Shown here one piece after another: positions 1-6,807 of a stretch of DNA of 14,575 nt. The position numbers and the translations under genes are program-made. Under the pieces are notes generated by a model, which saw only the letters and a list, made by a program, of their open reading frames with translations, was not told the origin of the DNA and did not search any database. The DNA is taken from contig JAEXAZ010000220.1 of NCBI GenBank assembly GCA_023394255.1, positions 1 through 14,575 of the forward strand, in the 5' to 3' direction. The DNA comes from Bacillota bacterium (GTDB taxonomy: Bacteria > Bacillota > Clostridia > Oscillospirales > Ruminococcaceae). Positions within the stretch are counted from its first letter, which is position 1. Every line of letters begins with the position of its first letter.

Positions 1-433
1 CCAGACGCAGTGTGCGCCGGCGCAGATGATCCATGATGCGGCCCGGCGTACCGATTACAATGTTGGATGTCCGCAGCTGACGGATTTGAGCATCCATCGG
101 AGCGCCGCCATAAACCGCCGCAACCGCTACCCCGGGCTTATATTTTGCGTATTTGCGCATTTCCCCGGCAATCTGCATCGCAAGTTCACGGGTGGGGGAA
201 AGCACAAGCACTTGCGCATGCTTGTCGGACCCGTCCGCCATCTCCACGGCGGGAATTCCGAAAGCGGCGGTTTTGCCGGTCCCGGTGCTGGATCTTCCGA
301 TAACGTCCAACCCCTGAAGCAGTAACGGGATTGCCCCGGCCTGGATGCCGGTGGCAGCTGTATAATTCATATCCTTTACAGCCCGTGTGAGTTCGGGGGA
401 AAGGCCGATTGATTCAAATAAAGTTTCACTCAT
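1..433 (-). CDS. DEAD-box RNA helicase, N-terminal part (gene runs off the left edge)
   Basis: ATP-dependent RNA helicase of superfamily 2, of the kind that unwinds structured RNA during ribosome assembly, RNA decay or cold adaptation. The ATG is at 433-431 and 144 codons lie in the window; the C-terminal part lies outside. Motifs in order: an N-terminal F..IGLS..L followed by a Q motif ending in Q31; Walker A SSTGTGKT (48-55), where the more usual start is AQTG; motif Ia PTREL (80-84); the YGG turn (108-110); motif Ib TPGR (129-132). The DEAD, SAT and helicase C motifs would lie beyond the edge, so the call rests on recA domain 1 only. The SD is weak: a purine-rich AAGAGAGAG about 12 nt upstream. 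Likely a CshA/DeaD relative, but without the C-terminal extension the subfamily cannot be set. Confidence 0.93.
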   Translation of the reverse strand, partial: MSETLFESIGLSPELTRAVKDMNYTAATGIQAGAIPLLLQGLDVIGRSSTGTGKTAAFGIPAVEMADGSDKHAQVLVLSPTRELAMQIAGEMRKYAKYKPGVAVAAVYGGAPMDAQIRQLRTSNIVIGTPGRIMDHLRRRTLRL

Positions 434-599
434 AGGCAGGTTATACTCTCTCTTTCTTTCTAAAACAGTGACTTCATCAAAAACAGAGGTGCTCTGAACT
501 CTGTCAAAGTCCATTTTGCGCAGAACAGATTGCTCTGTATTCCAACAGGTGTTCGTAACAGAACAACATTACATGACAAAATTATAATTGTTATTTTAT

Positions 600-628
600 A
601 TATTATCACAAAAAATAAAGTTTGTCGC
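600..628 (-). promoter_or_regulatory. candidate promoter of the DEAD-box helicase gene
   Basis: On the minus strand GCGACA (628-623; 4/6 match to TTGACA) is followed after 17 nt by TAATAT (605-600), preceded by a TG two bases upstream. It would give a leader of about 160 nt. This is the best-spaced pair in an AT-rich stretch that holds several alternative -10-like boxes, so it is only a candidate. Confidence 0.35.
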
Positions 629-698
629 AGGTTTTTCCAACATTTATTTGTTAAAATTTTAAAAATAATTTCTGCGGAATTTGTGAACTATCACAGCA

Positions 699-726
699 TT
701 GCTTGTAATAGAAAGGGCATTATGTT
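699..726 (+). promoter_or_regulatory. candidate promoter of lemA
   Basis: TTGCTT (699-704), 16-nt spacer, TATGTT (721-726). The match is moderate. It leaves a leader of about 45 nt before the lemA ATG. An inverted repeat TGTGA-N4-TCACA (682-686/691-695) sits just upstream of the -35 box and could be an operator. Confidence 0.35.
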
Positions 727-776
727 AATATTATTAAAGAATCAAGACAAATCATTCTAGAAAGGAATAAAGAAGA

Positions 777-1355
777 ATGAAGAGTATTTCAAAAGGCCTT
801 TTGGCGCTGATTATCGTAGTGGTGGTCATCATCATTGCGGCGGTCTCCGTATTCGGCGCATATAACGGAATTGCTCTTGCCAAGGAAAACGTGGACACGC
901 AGCAAGGCGCTATTCAAACCCAGCTTCAGCGCCGCAGCGATTTGATACCAAATCTTGTCAATACCGTAAAGGGGCTTTCCGCACAGGAACAGAATGTGAT
1001 TGACAGCGTGACTGAAGCGCGCGCACAGCTGGCCGGCGCCCAGACGATGCCGGAAACAGCTGCCGCCAACGATGCGCTTTCCGGCGCGCTTTCCCGTTTG
1101 ATGGTTGTGGTGGAAAACTATCCGGATATCAAATCAAGCACCGCCTATATTTCACTGATGGATGAACTTGCGGGGACGGAAAACCGCATTGCGGCATCCC
1201 GCGTGGACTATAACGAAGCGGTAAAGGCTTACAACAACAGAATTATTACCTTCCCGGGACGCCTTTTCGCAGGCATGTTTGGGTTTGAAAAGGCTGAATA
1301 CTTTACAGCTCCGGAATCGGCACAGTCTGCTCCGGAAGTGAATTTCCAAGGATAA
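777..1355 (+). CDS. lemA: LemA family membrane protein
   Basis: Member of the LemA family: single-pass membrane proteins with an extracytoplasmic all-helical domain and no settled biochemical role. The 192-residue length is typical. An uncleaved N-terminal membrane helix (about 7-28) is followed by the family signatures: YN near 29-30, RRSDLIPNLV (52-61), ENYPDIK (113-119), then GTENRIAASRVDYNEAV and a C-terminal FGFEKAEYF. The SD AAAGGA (761-766) lies 10 nt before the ATG. The gene is followed after 27 nt by a TPM-domain protein on the same strand. LemA next to a TPM/YgcG-type protein is a recurrent pairing in bacteria, so a joint envelope role is likely, but the exact function is unknown. 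Confidence 0.95.
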   Translation: MKSISKGLLALIIVVVVIIIAAVSVFGAYNGIALAKENVDTQQGAIQTQLQRRSDLIPNLVNTVKGLSAQEQNVIDSVTEARAQLAGAQTMPETAAANDALSGALSRLMVVVENYPDIKSSTAYISLMDELAGTENRIAASRVDYNEAVKAYNNRIITFPGRLFAGMFGFEKAEYFTAPESAQSAPEVNFQG

Positions 1356-1382
1356 GATGAATTGACTGGCTTGAGGTGGAAC

Positions 1383-2159
1383 ATGAAAAAAATAATTGCA
1401 GCTCTGATCGCATGTCTGCTGCTGTTTTCGCTTTGCGGGGCGGCTTATCCGGAACCCACGAAGGCTTTTTACGCAAACGACTTTGCCGATGTGCTTTCCG
1501 ACGCAACTGAGCAGGATATTGTAAGCCAATCGGCTTCTCTGGCGAAGGAAACCGGAGCGCAGCTGGTTGTGCTCACCGTAAAAACGCTGGAAGGGGAGGA
1601 GCCGGCGACTTATGCGCTGAATGCGGGGCGCAAATGGGGGATCGGCGATAAGGAGCAAAACAACGGCGTACTGCTGCTGCTGTGCCCCGACGAAGGGGAA
1701 GTCTATGTCGCGGTAGGCCGTGGTCTGGAAGGGGCGCTCAACGATGCAAAAGTCGGACGGATGATTGATACCTACGCGATTCCTTCTTATAAATCCGGCG
1801 ACTTTGATACAGGCACTCATGAACTGTATAAGGCGTTGCTTTCGGAGACGATGAAGGAATATGGGCTGGAAGGTCTGGAAGGCTATGATACGTCGGCTGA
1901 AGAGCGCAGCAGCAGCCCGTTTGGAATATTAATGCTGCTCCTAATTTTCCTGCTGTTTATGGGCGGCGGGGGAGGCATGCTGTTTGGCAGACGCCGCTGG
2001 TACCGCGGGGGCGGCTTTTTCGGCGGTTTCCCGGGAGGCTTTGGCGGCGGTGGCTTCGGCGGAGGCGGATTCTCCGGGGGCGGCGGTTTTTCCGGCGGGG
2101 GAGGGTTCTCCGGCGGGGGCGGCAGCTTCGGCGGCGGAGGATCGGGCAGAAGCTTTTAA
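1383..2159 (+). CDS. TPM domain-containing (YgcG-like) membrane protein with glycine-rich tail
   Basis: 258-residue membrane protein of the TPM_phosphatase family. Start: an in-frame TTG at 1362 exists, but ATG 1383 gives a clean signal peptide (MKK, then a hydrophobic core, AAYPEP) and has GAGGTG 4 nt upstream, so 1383 is preferred. After the signal comes a TPM domain (about 30-155) with the family features YANDFADVLS, a long helix, LVVLTVKTL, GIGDKEQNNGVLLLL and VAVGRGLEG. A transmembrane segment (about 183-200) follows, then a short basic patch (GRRRW), and the last 50 residues are almost entirely G, F and S. The topology implies an external TPM domain and an internal Gly-rich tail. It is probably co-transcribed with lemA. 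Phosphatase activity is reported for only some family members and is not claimed here. Confidence 0.9.
   Translation: MKKIIAALIACLLLFSLCGAAYPEPTKAFYANDFADVLSDATEQDIVSQSASLAKETGAQLVVLTVKTLEGEEPATYALNAGRKWGIGDKEQNNGVLLLLCPDEGEVYVAVGRGLEGALNDAKVGRMIDTYAIPSYKSGDFDTGTHELYKALLSETMKEYGLEGLEGYDTSAEERSSSPFGILMLLLIFLLFMGGGGGMLFGRRRWYRGGGFFGGFPGGFGGGGFGGGGFSGGGGFSGGGGFSGGGGSFGGGGSGRSF
2007..2156 (+). repeat. low-complexity Gly-Phe-Ser repeat at the 3' end of the TPM gene
   Basis: About 50 codons dominated by GGN, with near-tandem GGGGFS units (three close copies). This is a real part of the TPM protein: such tails are typical of the family. The GC-rich, slippage-prone DNA is a likely site of length variation or assembly error. 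Confidence 0.8.
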
Positions 2160-2169
2160 TTAAAAATGA

Positions 2170-2215
2170 TATGGAACAGGCCGGGTTGCTTACGTGCAGT
2201 CCGGCCTGTTCCATA
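2170..2215. terminator. bidirectional intrinsic terminator between the TPM gene and nth
   Basis: A perfect 15-bp inverted repeat (2170-2184 with 2201-2215, loop 16 nt) followed on the plus strand by ACTTTTATTTTT and on the minus strand by ATTTTTAATTA. It sits between the stop codons of two convergent genes and can terminate both. Confidence 0.9.
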
Positions 2216-2219
2216 ACTT

Positions 2220-2864
2220 TTATTTTTGGTTTTGGCTTTCCTGATAGAACTTGCAGCAGACATTCAGAATGCATCGCTCGCATGCCGGTCGTCTTGCCAC
2301 ACAAACGGCGCGCCCGTGAAGTACCAGCCGGTGGCAGAAATCATTGGATTCTTCCGGCGGGAGCAGGGGGCGCAGCTGATTTTCAACCTTTACGGCATCC
2401 TTGCCTTCCGATAGTCCCAGAAGATTGGTTATGCGGATACAGTGTGTATCGACAACGATTGCGGGCTTATGGAAGATGTCGCCGACAACGAGATTTGCGG
2501 TCTTGCGTCCGACACCCGGAAGACATGTCAGTTCTTCCACCGTATCCGGAAGCACGCCATCATATTGATCGACAAGCATCCGGCACATAGCCAGAATATC
2601 CCTTGCTTTTGTTTTATAAAGCCCGCAGGATTTAATCAGATTTTCAATGTCGGACAGTTCGGCATTTGCAAACGCTTTCACTGTCCGGTATTTGGAAAAC
2701 AGCTCCCTGCACACGATATTGACACGGGCATCGGTGCATTGAGCAGCCAGACGGGTTGCAATCAGCAGTTCATGCGGCTTGCGGTACTCCAGGGAACAAA
2801 CCGCATCCGGATATTCTTTTTTGAGCAGTTCCACTGCCTGCAAAGCTCTTTCTTTTTGATTCAT
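2220..2864 (-). CDS. nth: endonuclease III (DNA glycosylase/AP lyase)
   Basis: Base-excision repair enzyme that removes oxidised pyrimidines from DNA and cleaves the abasic site by beta-elimination. The protein is 214 residues, close to the usual 210-220. The helix-hairpin-helix LPGVGRKTA carries the catalytic Lys121; VVDTH carries the catalytic Asp139. The C-terminal [4Fe-4S] ligands are complete: Cys188, 195, 198 and 204 in C-X6-C-X2-C-X5-C spacing. The start is set by AGGAGGC (2877-2871), 6-7 nt before the ATG at 2864; an in-frame ATG nine codons upstream (2891) has no comparable SD. It is monocistronic, with a near-consensus promoter upstream and a shared terminator downstream. Confidence 0.97.
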   Translation of the reverse strand: MNQKERALQAVELLKKEYPDAVCSLEYRKPHELLIATRLAAQCTDARVNIVCRELFSKYRTVKAFANAELSDIENLIKSCGLYKTKARDILAMCRMLVDQYDGVLPDTVEELTCLPGVGRKTANLVVGDIFHKPAIVVDTHCIRITNLLGLSEGKDAVKVENQLRPLLPPEESNDFCHRLVLHGRAVCVARRPACERCILNVCCKFYQESQNQK

Positions 2865-2970
2865 GTCAAAGCCTCCTATCAAGCGCTTCAAGCAGCGGCA
2901 AAATTACCTTTTGCTCAAAAAGCAACAGGCCGCAGACGCTTTCAAAATAAAATTAATTATCGGTATTCTT

Positions 2971-2999
2971 ATTATACGGCGTTTCAATTCTTCCGTCAA
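2971..2999 (-). promoter_or_regulatory. SigA-type promoter of nth
   Basis: On the minus strand TTGACG (2999-2994), 17-nt spacer, TATAAT (2976-2971). This is an 11/12 match to consensus. Transcription would start near 2964 and give a leader of about 100 nt that contains the palindrome AAGCGCTT just before the SD. Confidence 0.8.
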
Positions 3000-3073
3000 C
3001 CGGGTCGGCAGGGGAAATCAGCGGAAAAATCTTCTTAAAATTTGAGCGGGGAACGCCTAAAGAGGCAAAAGTG

Positions 3074-3082
3074 TGCTATAAT
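3074..3082 (+). promoter_or_regulatory. extended -10 promoter of the 3117-4787 gene
   Basis: TGC followed by TATAAT (3077-3082), an extended -10 element, with no good -35 at the expected distance. The predicted start (about 3089) is roughly 28 nt upstream of the GTG start codon. Confidence 0.6.
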
Positions 3083-3116
3083 TAAATTATTGATTGCATA
3101 ATTAGGAGTGTGTGCT

Positions 3117-4787
3117 GTGAATGTGAAAAAATATAAGCTGCTGACCTATTTGGGAATGCTTCTTCTGATCGCGCTTTATATATTTGTCGAGGCGCCTAAC
3201 CTGAATCCTTTTTTTTATGCGGACGGCGCGTTCTTCTGGGCGGTTATCATAACCGCATTTATAGGCGTTTGGGCGTTGTTCCGCTTTGGCGAACTGACAA
3301 TCCAGTTTATTCCCGGCTCGAAAGGAAGGTCGGAACGTCCATTCAACTATGTGCCCAATGAAAAGTTCCCGAAATGGACAAAAATATTGCTGGTACTGCC
3401 CTGGGCATTCCTGATTATCATGATGATTGCGTCATCATTCATTTTTAACTGGAAAGCCTACCGTGATCAACTGGGAGAATCCAAGGTCATGCAGTTCTCG
3501 AGCGATATGCAGGCGGTCGACTTGGCTCAGGTGCCGATTGTTGATAAAACGCTCGCACTTAATCTTGCGGACAAGAAGCTGGGCGAACGCGCCGGGCTTG
3601 GCAGCCAGGTGGTAATCGGAAGGTATGACGCGACGATCCAGAGAGTCAATGGGAACCTGGTCTGGGCGGTGCCGCTCTATCATTCCGGGGTTTTCAAATG
3701 GCTGACAAACCTTTCAGGAACTCCCGGTTATATTCTGGTTTCCGCCACAGATGTCAACAAAGTGACGTATGTGGAAGATTACCGTGTGAAGTATCAGCCA
3801 AACAACTATCTGCTTCATGATATCAAGCGCCATACGAGGTTCGGGGGCGCGTGGTTTGACGGGATTACGGACCCGTCATTTGAAATTGATGATAACGGCC
3901 AGCCTTATTGGGTTTATACTACCTACCGCAATCTGCGTGGATTTAATCTGCCGGAAGCCACCGGCGCATGGGTGGTCAACGCCACCACCGGGGAGATGAC
4001 CAAATATACCATTGAAAATTTGCCTGAATGGATTGACCGTGTCCAGCCGGAAGACTTTATCGTTAACCAGATTGACAATAAGGGGGAATTTGTACGCGGC
4101 TGGCTGAACTTTGCCGACAAGGATAAATTCCGTTCTTCTCCCGGGCACATCATTGTCTATAACAATGACCGCTGCTATCTGTTTACCGGAATGACCAGCG
4201 TGAGCGCGGATGAAAGCGCGATCGGTTTCATTATGGTGGACATGGTTTCGAAAGACTCGATTGTTTATCAGATGGCGGGCGCCACTGAAAACGCGTCGAT
4301 GAGTTCCGCGCAGGGCAAGGTGCAGCATCTGAATTATTCGGCGACCTTCCCGCTGATCTTGAATCTTGACGGCCAGCCTACCTATTTTATGGCGCTGAAA
4401 GATCAGGCAGGCCTGATTAAACAGTATGCGTTTGTCTCCGTTATCAATTATTCCGTGGTAGGGACCGGCGAAACAATCGAGCTGGCCATGCGCGACTACC
4501 GTCAGAACCTGAAAAGCGGAGGGATTTCAACGGTCGATGAATCAGAGGAAACCGAGAAAATTACCGGAACGGTCCTGCGGATTGCTCCTGAAATTGTTGA
4601 AGGCGATACGGTATATAAGATGATTCTGAATGAGTATCAGGACAGAATTTTTATCGTTCCCGGCATGCTGAGCGACGAACTGGCGCTTACCAGGGAAGGA
4701 GACCGCGTGGAACTGGAATACCCGAAAAGCGAAAATCTGATCTTCCAGGCAGAGGCATTCGACAACCTGGCTTTCCGGCAGAAATAG
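3117..4787 (+). CDS. large membrane-anchored extracytoplasmic protein of unknown function
   Basis: 556 residues; I do not recognise a named family. The GTG at 3117 is chosen because TAGGAG (3103-3108) lies 8 nt upstream; an in-frame GTG at 3108 overlaps that SD. Three N-terminal membrane helices (about 8-24, 38-55, 90-110) are followed by a soluble region of about 440 residues, probably outside the cell. Two segments look PepSY-like to me: about 145-195 (IGRYDATIQ..NGNLVWAVPL) and about 255-315 (QPYWVYTTYR..GAWVVNATTGEMTKY). Each pairs a strand-rich stretch with a GNLVW or TTGE-type turn. The last 75 residues (ITGTVLRI...DRIFIVPG...GDRVELEY) read like a small beta-barrel, possibly OB-like. 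It is transcribed alone between its own promoter and terminator. The domain readings are inference. Confidence 0.85.
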   Translation: MNVKKYKLLTYLGMLLLIALYIFVEAPNLNPFFYADGAFFWAVIITAFIGVWALFRFGELTIQFIPGSKGRSERPFNYVPNEKFPKWTKILLVLPWAFLIIMMIASSFIFNWKAYRDQLGESKVMQFSSDMQAVDLAQVPIVDKTLALNLADKKLGERAGLGSQVVIGRYDATIQRVNGNLVWAVPLYHSGVFKWLTNLSGTPGYILVSATDVNKVTYVEDYRVKYQPNNYLLHDIKRHTRFGGAWFDGITDPSFEIDDNGQPYWVYTTYRNLRGFNLPEATGAWVVNATTGEMTKYTIENLPEWIDRVQPEDFIVNQIDNKGEFVRGWLNFADKDKFRSSPGHIIVYNNDRCYLFTGMTSVSADESAIGFIMVDMVSKDSIVYQMAGATENASMSSAQGKVQHLNYSATFPLILNLDGQPTYFMALKDQAGLIKQYAFVSVINYSVVGTGETIELAMRDYRQNLKSGGISTVDESEETEKITGTVLRIAPEIVEGDTVYKMILNEYQDRIFIVPGMLSDELALTREGDRVELEYPKSENLIFQAEAFDNLAFRQK

Positions 4788-4790
4788 TGC

Positions 4791-4833
4791 AAAACAGGGA
4801 CGTTCTTCATTTTGCGGAGAACGTCCCTGTTTT
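4791..4833 (+). terminator. intrinsic terminator after the membrane protein gene
   Basis: A perfect 16-bp inverted repeat (4791-4806 with 4818-4833), loop 11 nt. The 5' arm begins AAAA and the 3' arm ends TTTT, so it can act in both directions. It starts 3 nt after the stop codon and separates this gene from the ptsI promoter. Confidence 0.9.
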
Positions 4834-4836
4834 CAA

Positions 4837-4865
4837 TTGACGGGGGAATCCGCCGAGGGTATAAT
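4837..4865 (+). promoter_or_regulatory. SigA-type promoter of ptsI
   Basis: TTGACG (4837-4842), 17-nt spacer, TATAAT (4860-4865): 11/12 consensus positions with ideal spacing, placed right behind a terminator. The leader is about 70 nt. Strong expression independent of the upstream gene is expected. Confidence 0.88.
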
Positions 4866-4940
4866 AAATCTATAGACAGCTGCGTATATTTAGCACATGT
4901 TTTAAAACGGAGTGGACAAACGCGGAACGGAGGGCGTGCA

Positions 4941-6602
4941 GTGAAGAAAATCACCGGGGTGGGGGCGTGTGAAGGAATCGCAATCGGGAAACTTCGGGTG
5001 TTCGATAACCTGGCTGCGATCATTGCGCCGCGAACGGTTCAGGATATTGAGGCGGAGCTTTTGCGTTTCCACGATGCTCGCCGGTGCGCAATTGACAAAA
5101 TTGAGGAACTGCGCGGCATGGCGCTGAAAAAAGTCGGCCCGGAAGACTCGATGATTTTCAGAATCCATCAGGTGCTTTTAAATGATCATGCCTATATTAC
5201 GCAGGTGGAATCGATGATTAGCGGCGGACATGTTTCCGCTGAATATGCCGTTCAGCAGGCGGGCGCACAATTTGCCTCCATGTTCCGTCAGATGGAAAGT
5301 CCGTACATGCAGGAACGAAGCGCCGATGTCATAGATGTGTCCAACCGGATTATCAGCGTGCTAAAAGGGGAATATGTGCGCGATCTTTGTGAAGGGGAGG
5401 AACCGTTTATTTTGGCCGCGCAGGACCTGCTGCCCAGCGAGGCAATCCGAATGGACCGCAGCAAAGTCCTGGCAGTCGTTACCTGTACCGGTTCCAAAAC
5501 GTCGCATGCCGCGATTTTGTCCCGCACAATGGGAATCCCGACCGTGGTGGGAACAGGAATGCAGCTTTCTATGCTGAATAACGGGCAGACGATTGTGGTG
5601 GATGGAGCGAACGGTGTTGTAATTCCCGACCCGGACGAGACAATTTTATGGGAATATGAGTGCAAACGTGCCGCGTACAAAAATGACCGCCGGCGTCTGG
5701 AACAGCTTGTGGCGGTTCCAAGCCGTACTTTGGATGGAACTGCGGTTTCGGTTTGCGCCAATATCAGCCATCCCGATGATGTGGATTCTGTTTTGGAAAA
5801 TGGGGGAGAGGGAATCGGATTGTTCCGGACGGAATATCTGTATCTGGACAAGGACCGCTTCCCGACAGAGGAAGAGCAATTTCTGATTTATAAGTCTGTG
5901 CTGGAACGGATGAACGGCCGGCGTGTCGTCATCCGGACGCTGGATTTAGGCGCGGACAAACCCGCGCCGTGCCTGCAGATGCCGCATGAGGAGAACCCCG
6001 CCATGGGCTGCCGCGCCATTCGTATCTGCCTGCGCAGGCCTGAAATTTTTAAAACGCAGGTACGAGCCTTGCTGCGCGCGTCCGCATATGGAAAACTGGC
6101 CATACTGATTCCAATGGTCACGTCGCCGGATGAGGTCCGCCATGTAAAGCAGACAGTTGCATCCTGCATGGCCGAATTAAGGGAAGAAAAAATCCCTTTT
6201 ACAAAAGTGGAACTTGGAATCATGATTGAAACGCCTTCCGCCGCGATCCTGAGCGATCAGTTTGCAAATGAGGTGGATTTTTTCTCCTTCGGCACGAATG
6301 ACCTCACGCAATATGTCCTCGCGGTTGACCGAATGAATGCTTCCATCGGCGAACTTTACGACCCGGCTCATCCGGCGGTTCTCAGGCTGATGCGCATTGC
6401 CGCCGAGAATGCCGCCCAAAACGGGATCTGGTGTGCTGTGTGCGGGGAATCCGGATCAAATACCGATTTGACGGAATGTTATCTTTCCATGGGCATTACC
6501 GAATTTTCCGTTGCGCCTTCCTCTATTTTAAAAGTACGGGATAAAATTTGTTCCATTGACTTATCAAAACAGGAAGTCAGTCTTGCCCAGCCAATATTTT
6601 GA
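4941..6602 (+). CDS. ptsI: phosphoenolpyruvate-protein phosphotransferase (PTS enzyme I)
   Basis: Cytoplasmic enzyme I of the sugar phosphotransferase system: takes phosphate from PEP onto a histidine and passes it to HPr. It has 553 residues, near the usual 570. The GTG start at 4941 has GGAGGG 6 nt upstream; the frame is open further 5', but that part overlaps the promoter. Order: N-terminal PEP-utiliser/HPr-binding domain; swivelling domain with GSKTSHAAI holding the phospho-acceptor His189; C-terminal PEP-binding barrel with GIGLFRTEY (Arg296), IRTLDLGADKP, ENPAMGCRAIR, GIMIETPSA, GTNDLTQY and VCGES (Cys501). All expected catalytic residues are present. The canonical GGRTSH reads GSKTSH, a mild variant. 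It stands alone: no ptsH or EII gene is in the window. A PtsP-type regulatory homologue is less likely because there is no GAF domain. Confidence 0.95.
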   Translation: MKKITGVGACEGIAIGKLRVFDNLAAIIAPRTVQDIEAELLRFHDARRCAIDKIEELRGMALKKVGPEDSMIFRIHQVLLNDHAYITQVESMISGGHVSAEYAVQQAGAQFASMFRQMESPYMQERSADVIDVSNRIISVLKGEYVRDLCEGEEPFILAAQDLLPSEAIRMDRSKVLAVVTCTGSKTSHAAILSRTMGIPTVVGTGMQLSMLNNGQTIVVDGANGVVIPDPDETILWEYECKRAAYKNDRRRLEQLVAVPSRTLDGTAVSVCANISHPDDVDSVLENGGEGIGLFRTEYLYLDKDRFPTEEEQFLIYKSVLERMNGRRVVIRTLDLGADKPAPCLQMPHEENPAMGCRAIRICLRRPEIFKTQVRALLRASAYGKLAILIPMVTSPDEVRHVKQTVASCMAELREEKIPFTKVELGIMIETPSAAILSDQFANEVDFFSFGTNDLTQYVLAVDRMNASIGELYDPAHPAVLRLMRIAAENAAQNGIWCAVCGESGSNTDLTECYLSMGITEFSVAPSSILKVRDKICSIDLSKQEVSLAQPIF

Positions 6603-6609
6603 AAAGCGC

Positions 6610-6638
6610 TTGCAAATGGTCGAAAAATACGGTACAAT
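6610..6638 (+). promoter_or_regulatory. SigA-type promoter of the folT transcript
   Basis: TTGCAA (6610-6615), 17-nt spacer, TACAAT (6633-6638), just downstream of the ptsI stop. The predicted start is near 6645, immediately before the riboswitch aptamer, as expected for a riboswitch leader. Confidence 0.75.
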
Positions 6639-6649
6639 AAATCCACTCA

Positions 6650-6748
6650 TAGCAGAGTAGAAGTCTGTGCGTTAAGTGCTGTCCGAACGGGGAGTTGTCG
6701 GATGGACGAAAAGGAAACTTGCGGTACAGTCTTCGCATCCCGCTGCTG
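6650..6748 (+). ncRNA. THF (tetrahydrofolate) riboswitch aptamer, folT leader
   Basis: The sequence matches the conserved THF riboswitch (folT type). P1 is AGCAG (6651-6655) with CTGCT (6743-6747), followed by the conserved AGTAG. P2 is AAGTCTGT (6661-6668) with ACAGTCTT (6726-6733), one mismatch. Between them lie the signature GCGTTAAGTG (6670-6679), a P3 GTCC/GGAC arm with a GGGGA-containing loop, and a P4 hairpin AAG-GAAA-CTT (6711-6720) followed by GCGGT. The conserved GCATCCC (6735-6741) can pair with the P3 loop as the long-range pseudoknot. Its place before a folate S-component gene fits exactly. Reduced folates should bind it and lower folT expression. Confidence 0.9.
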
Positions 6749-6764
6749 CATCCAAAGAGCGACC

Positions 6765-6801
6765 CCTCTTTTCATGTAGCAAACTGTTACATGAAAGGAG
6801 G
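6765..6801 (+). promoter_or_regulatory. RBS-sequestering hairpin (riboswitch expression platform)
   Basis: A 14-bp stem (6765-6778 with 6788-6801, one G-U pair, 9-nt loop) whose 3' arm includes the whole SD, AAAGGAGG (6794-6801), 6 nt before the folT ATG. This points to control of translation initiation rather than termination. A competing small hairpin AAAGAG/CTCTTT (6754-6759 with 6766-6771) uses part of the 5' arm. Confidence 0.8.
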
Positions 6802-6807
6802 TTTTTT

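Larger units (their letters stand above)
434..776. other. intergenic region between divergent helicase and lemA genes
   Basis: A 343-nt stretch with no convincing gene. It holds the helicase leader (434 to about 595), with small hairpins such as ACAGAG/CTCTGT (483-488 with 499-504), and then a very AT-rich block (about 570-760) carrying the divergent promoters. A 76-codon open frame at 530-760 has no SD and no protein-like composition and is not called. Confidence 0.6.

Noticed and set aside
550..565. Palindrome TGTTC-N6-GAACA resembling a LexA box
   Set aside because: The half-sites face the wrong way for the Firmicute LexA box (GAAC-N4-GTTC) and the spacing is wrong.
530..760. 76-codon ORF in the helicase-lemA gap
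   Set aside because: Lies in AT-rich promoter DNA, has no SD, and its composition (many I, K, L, N) simply reflects the base content.
1152..1820. 222-codon minus-strand ORF opposite lemA and the TPM gene
   Set aside because: Antisense to two recognised genes and without any family motif.
2442..3038. 198-codon plus-strand ORF opposite nth
   Set aside because: Shadow of nth; its 3' half runs through the nth promoter and leader and it has no motif or SD.
6601..6614. cre-like sequence (CcpA site) GAAAAGCGCTTGCA overlapping the folT -35 box
   Set aside because: The core AA-N-CG-N-T...C-A fits, but the conserved TG of the cre consensus is replaced by GA, and catabolite control of folate uptake would be unexpected.
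6676..6807. In-frame upstream extension of folT
   Set aside because: This stretch is the THF aptamer and expression platform; ATG 6808 has a near-perfect SD and the protein start fits FolT.
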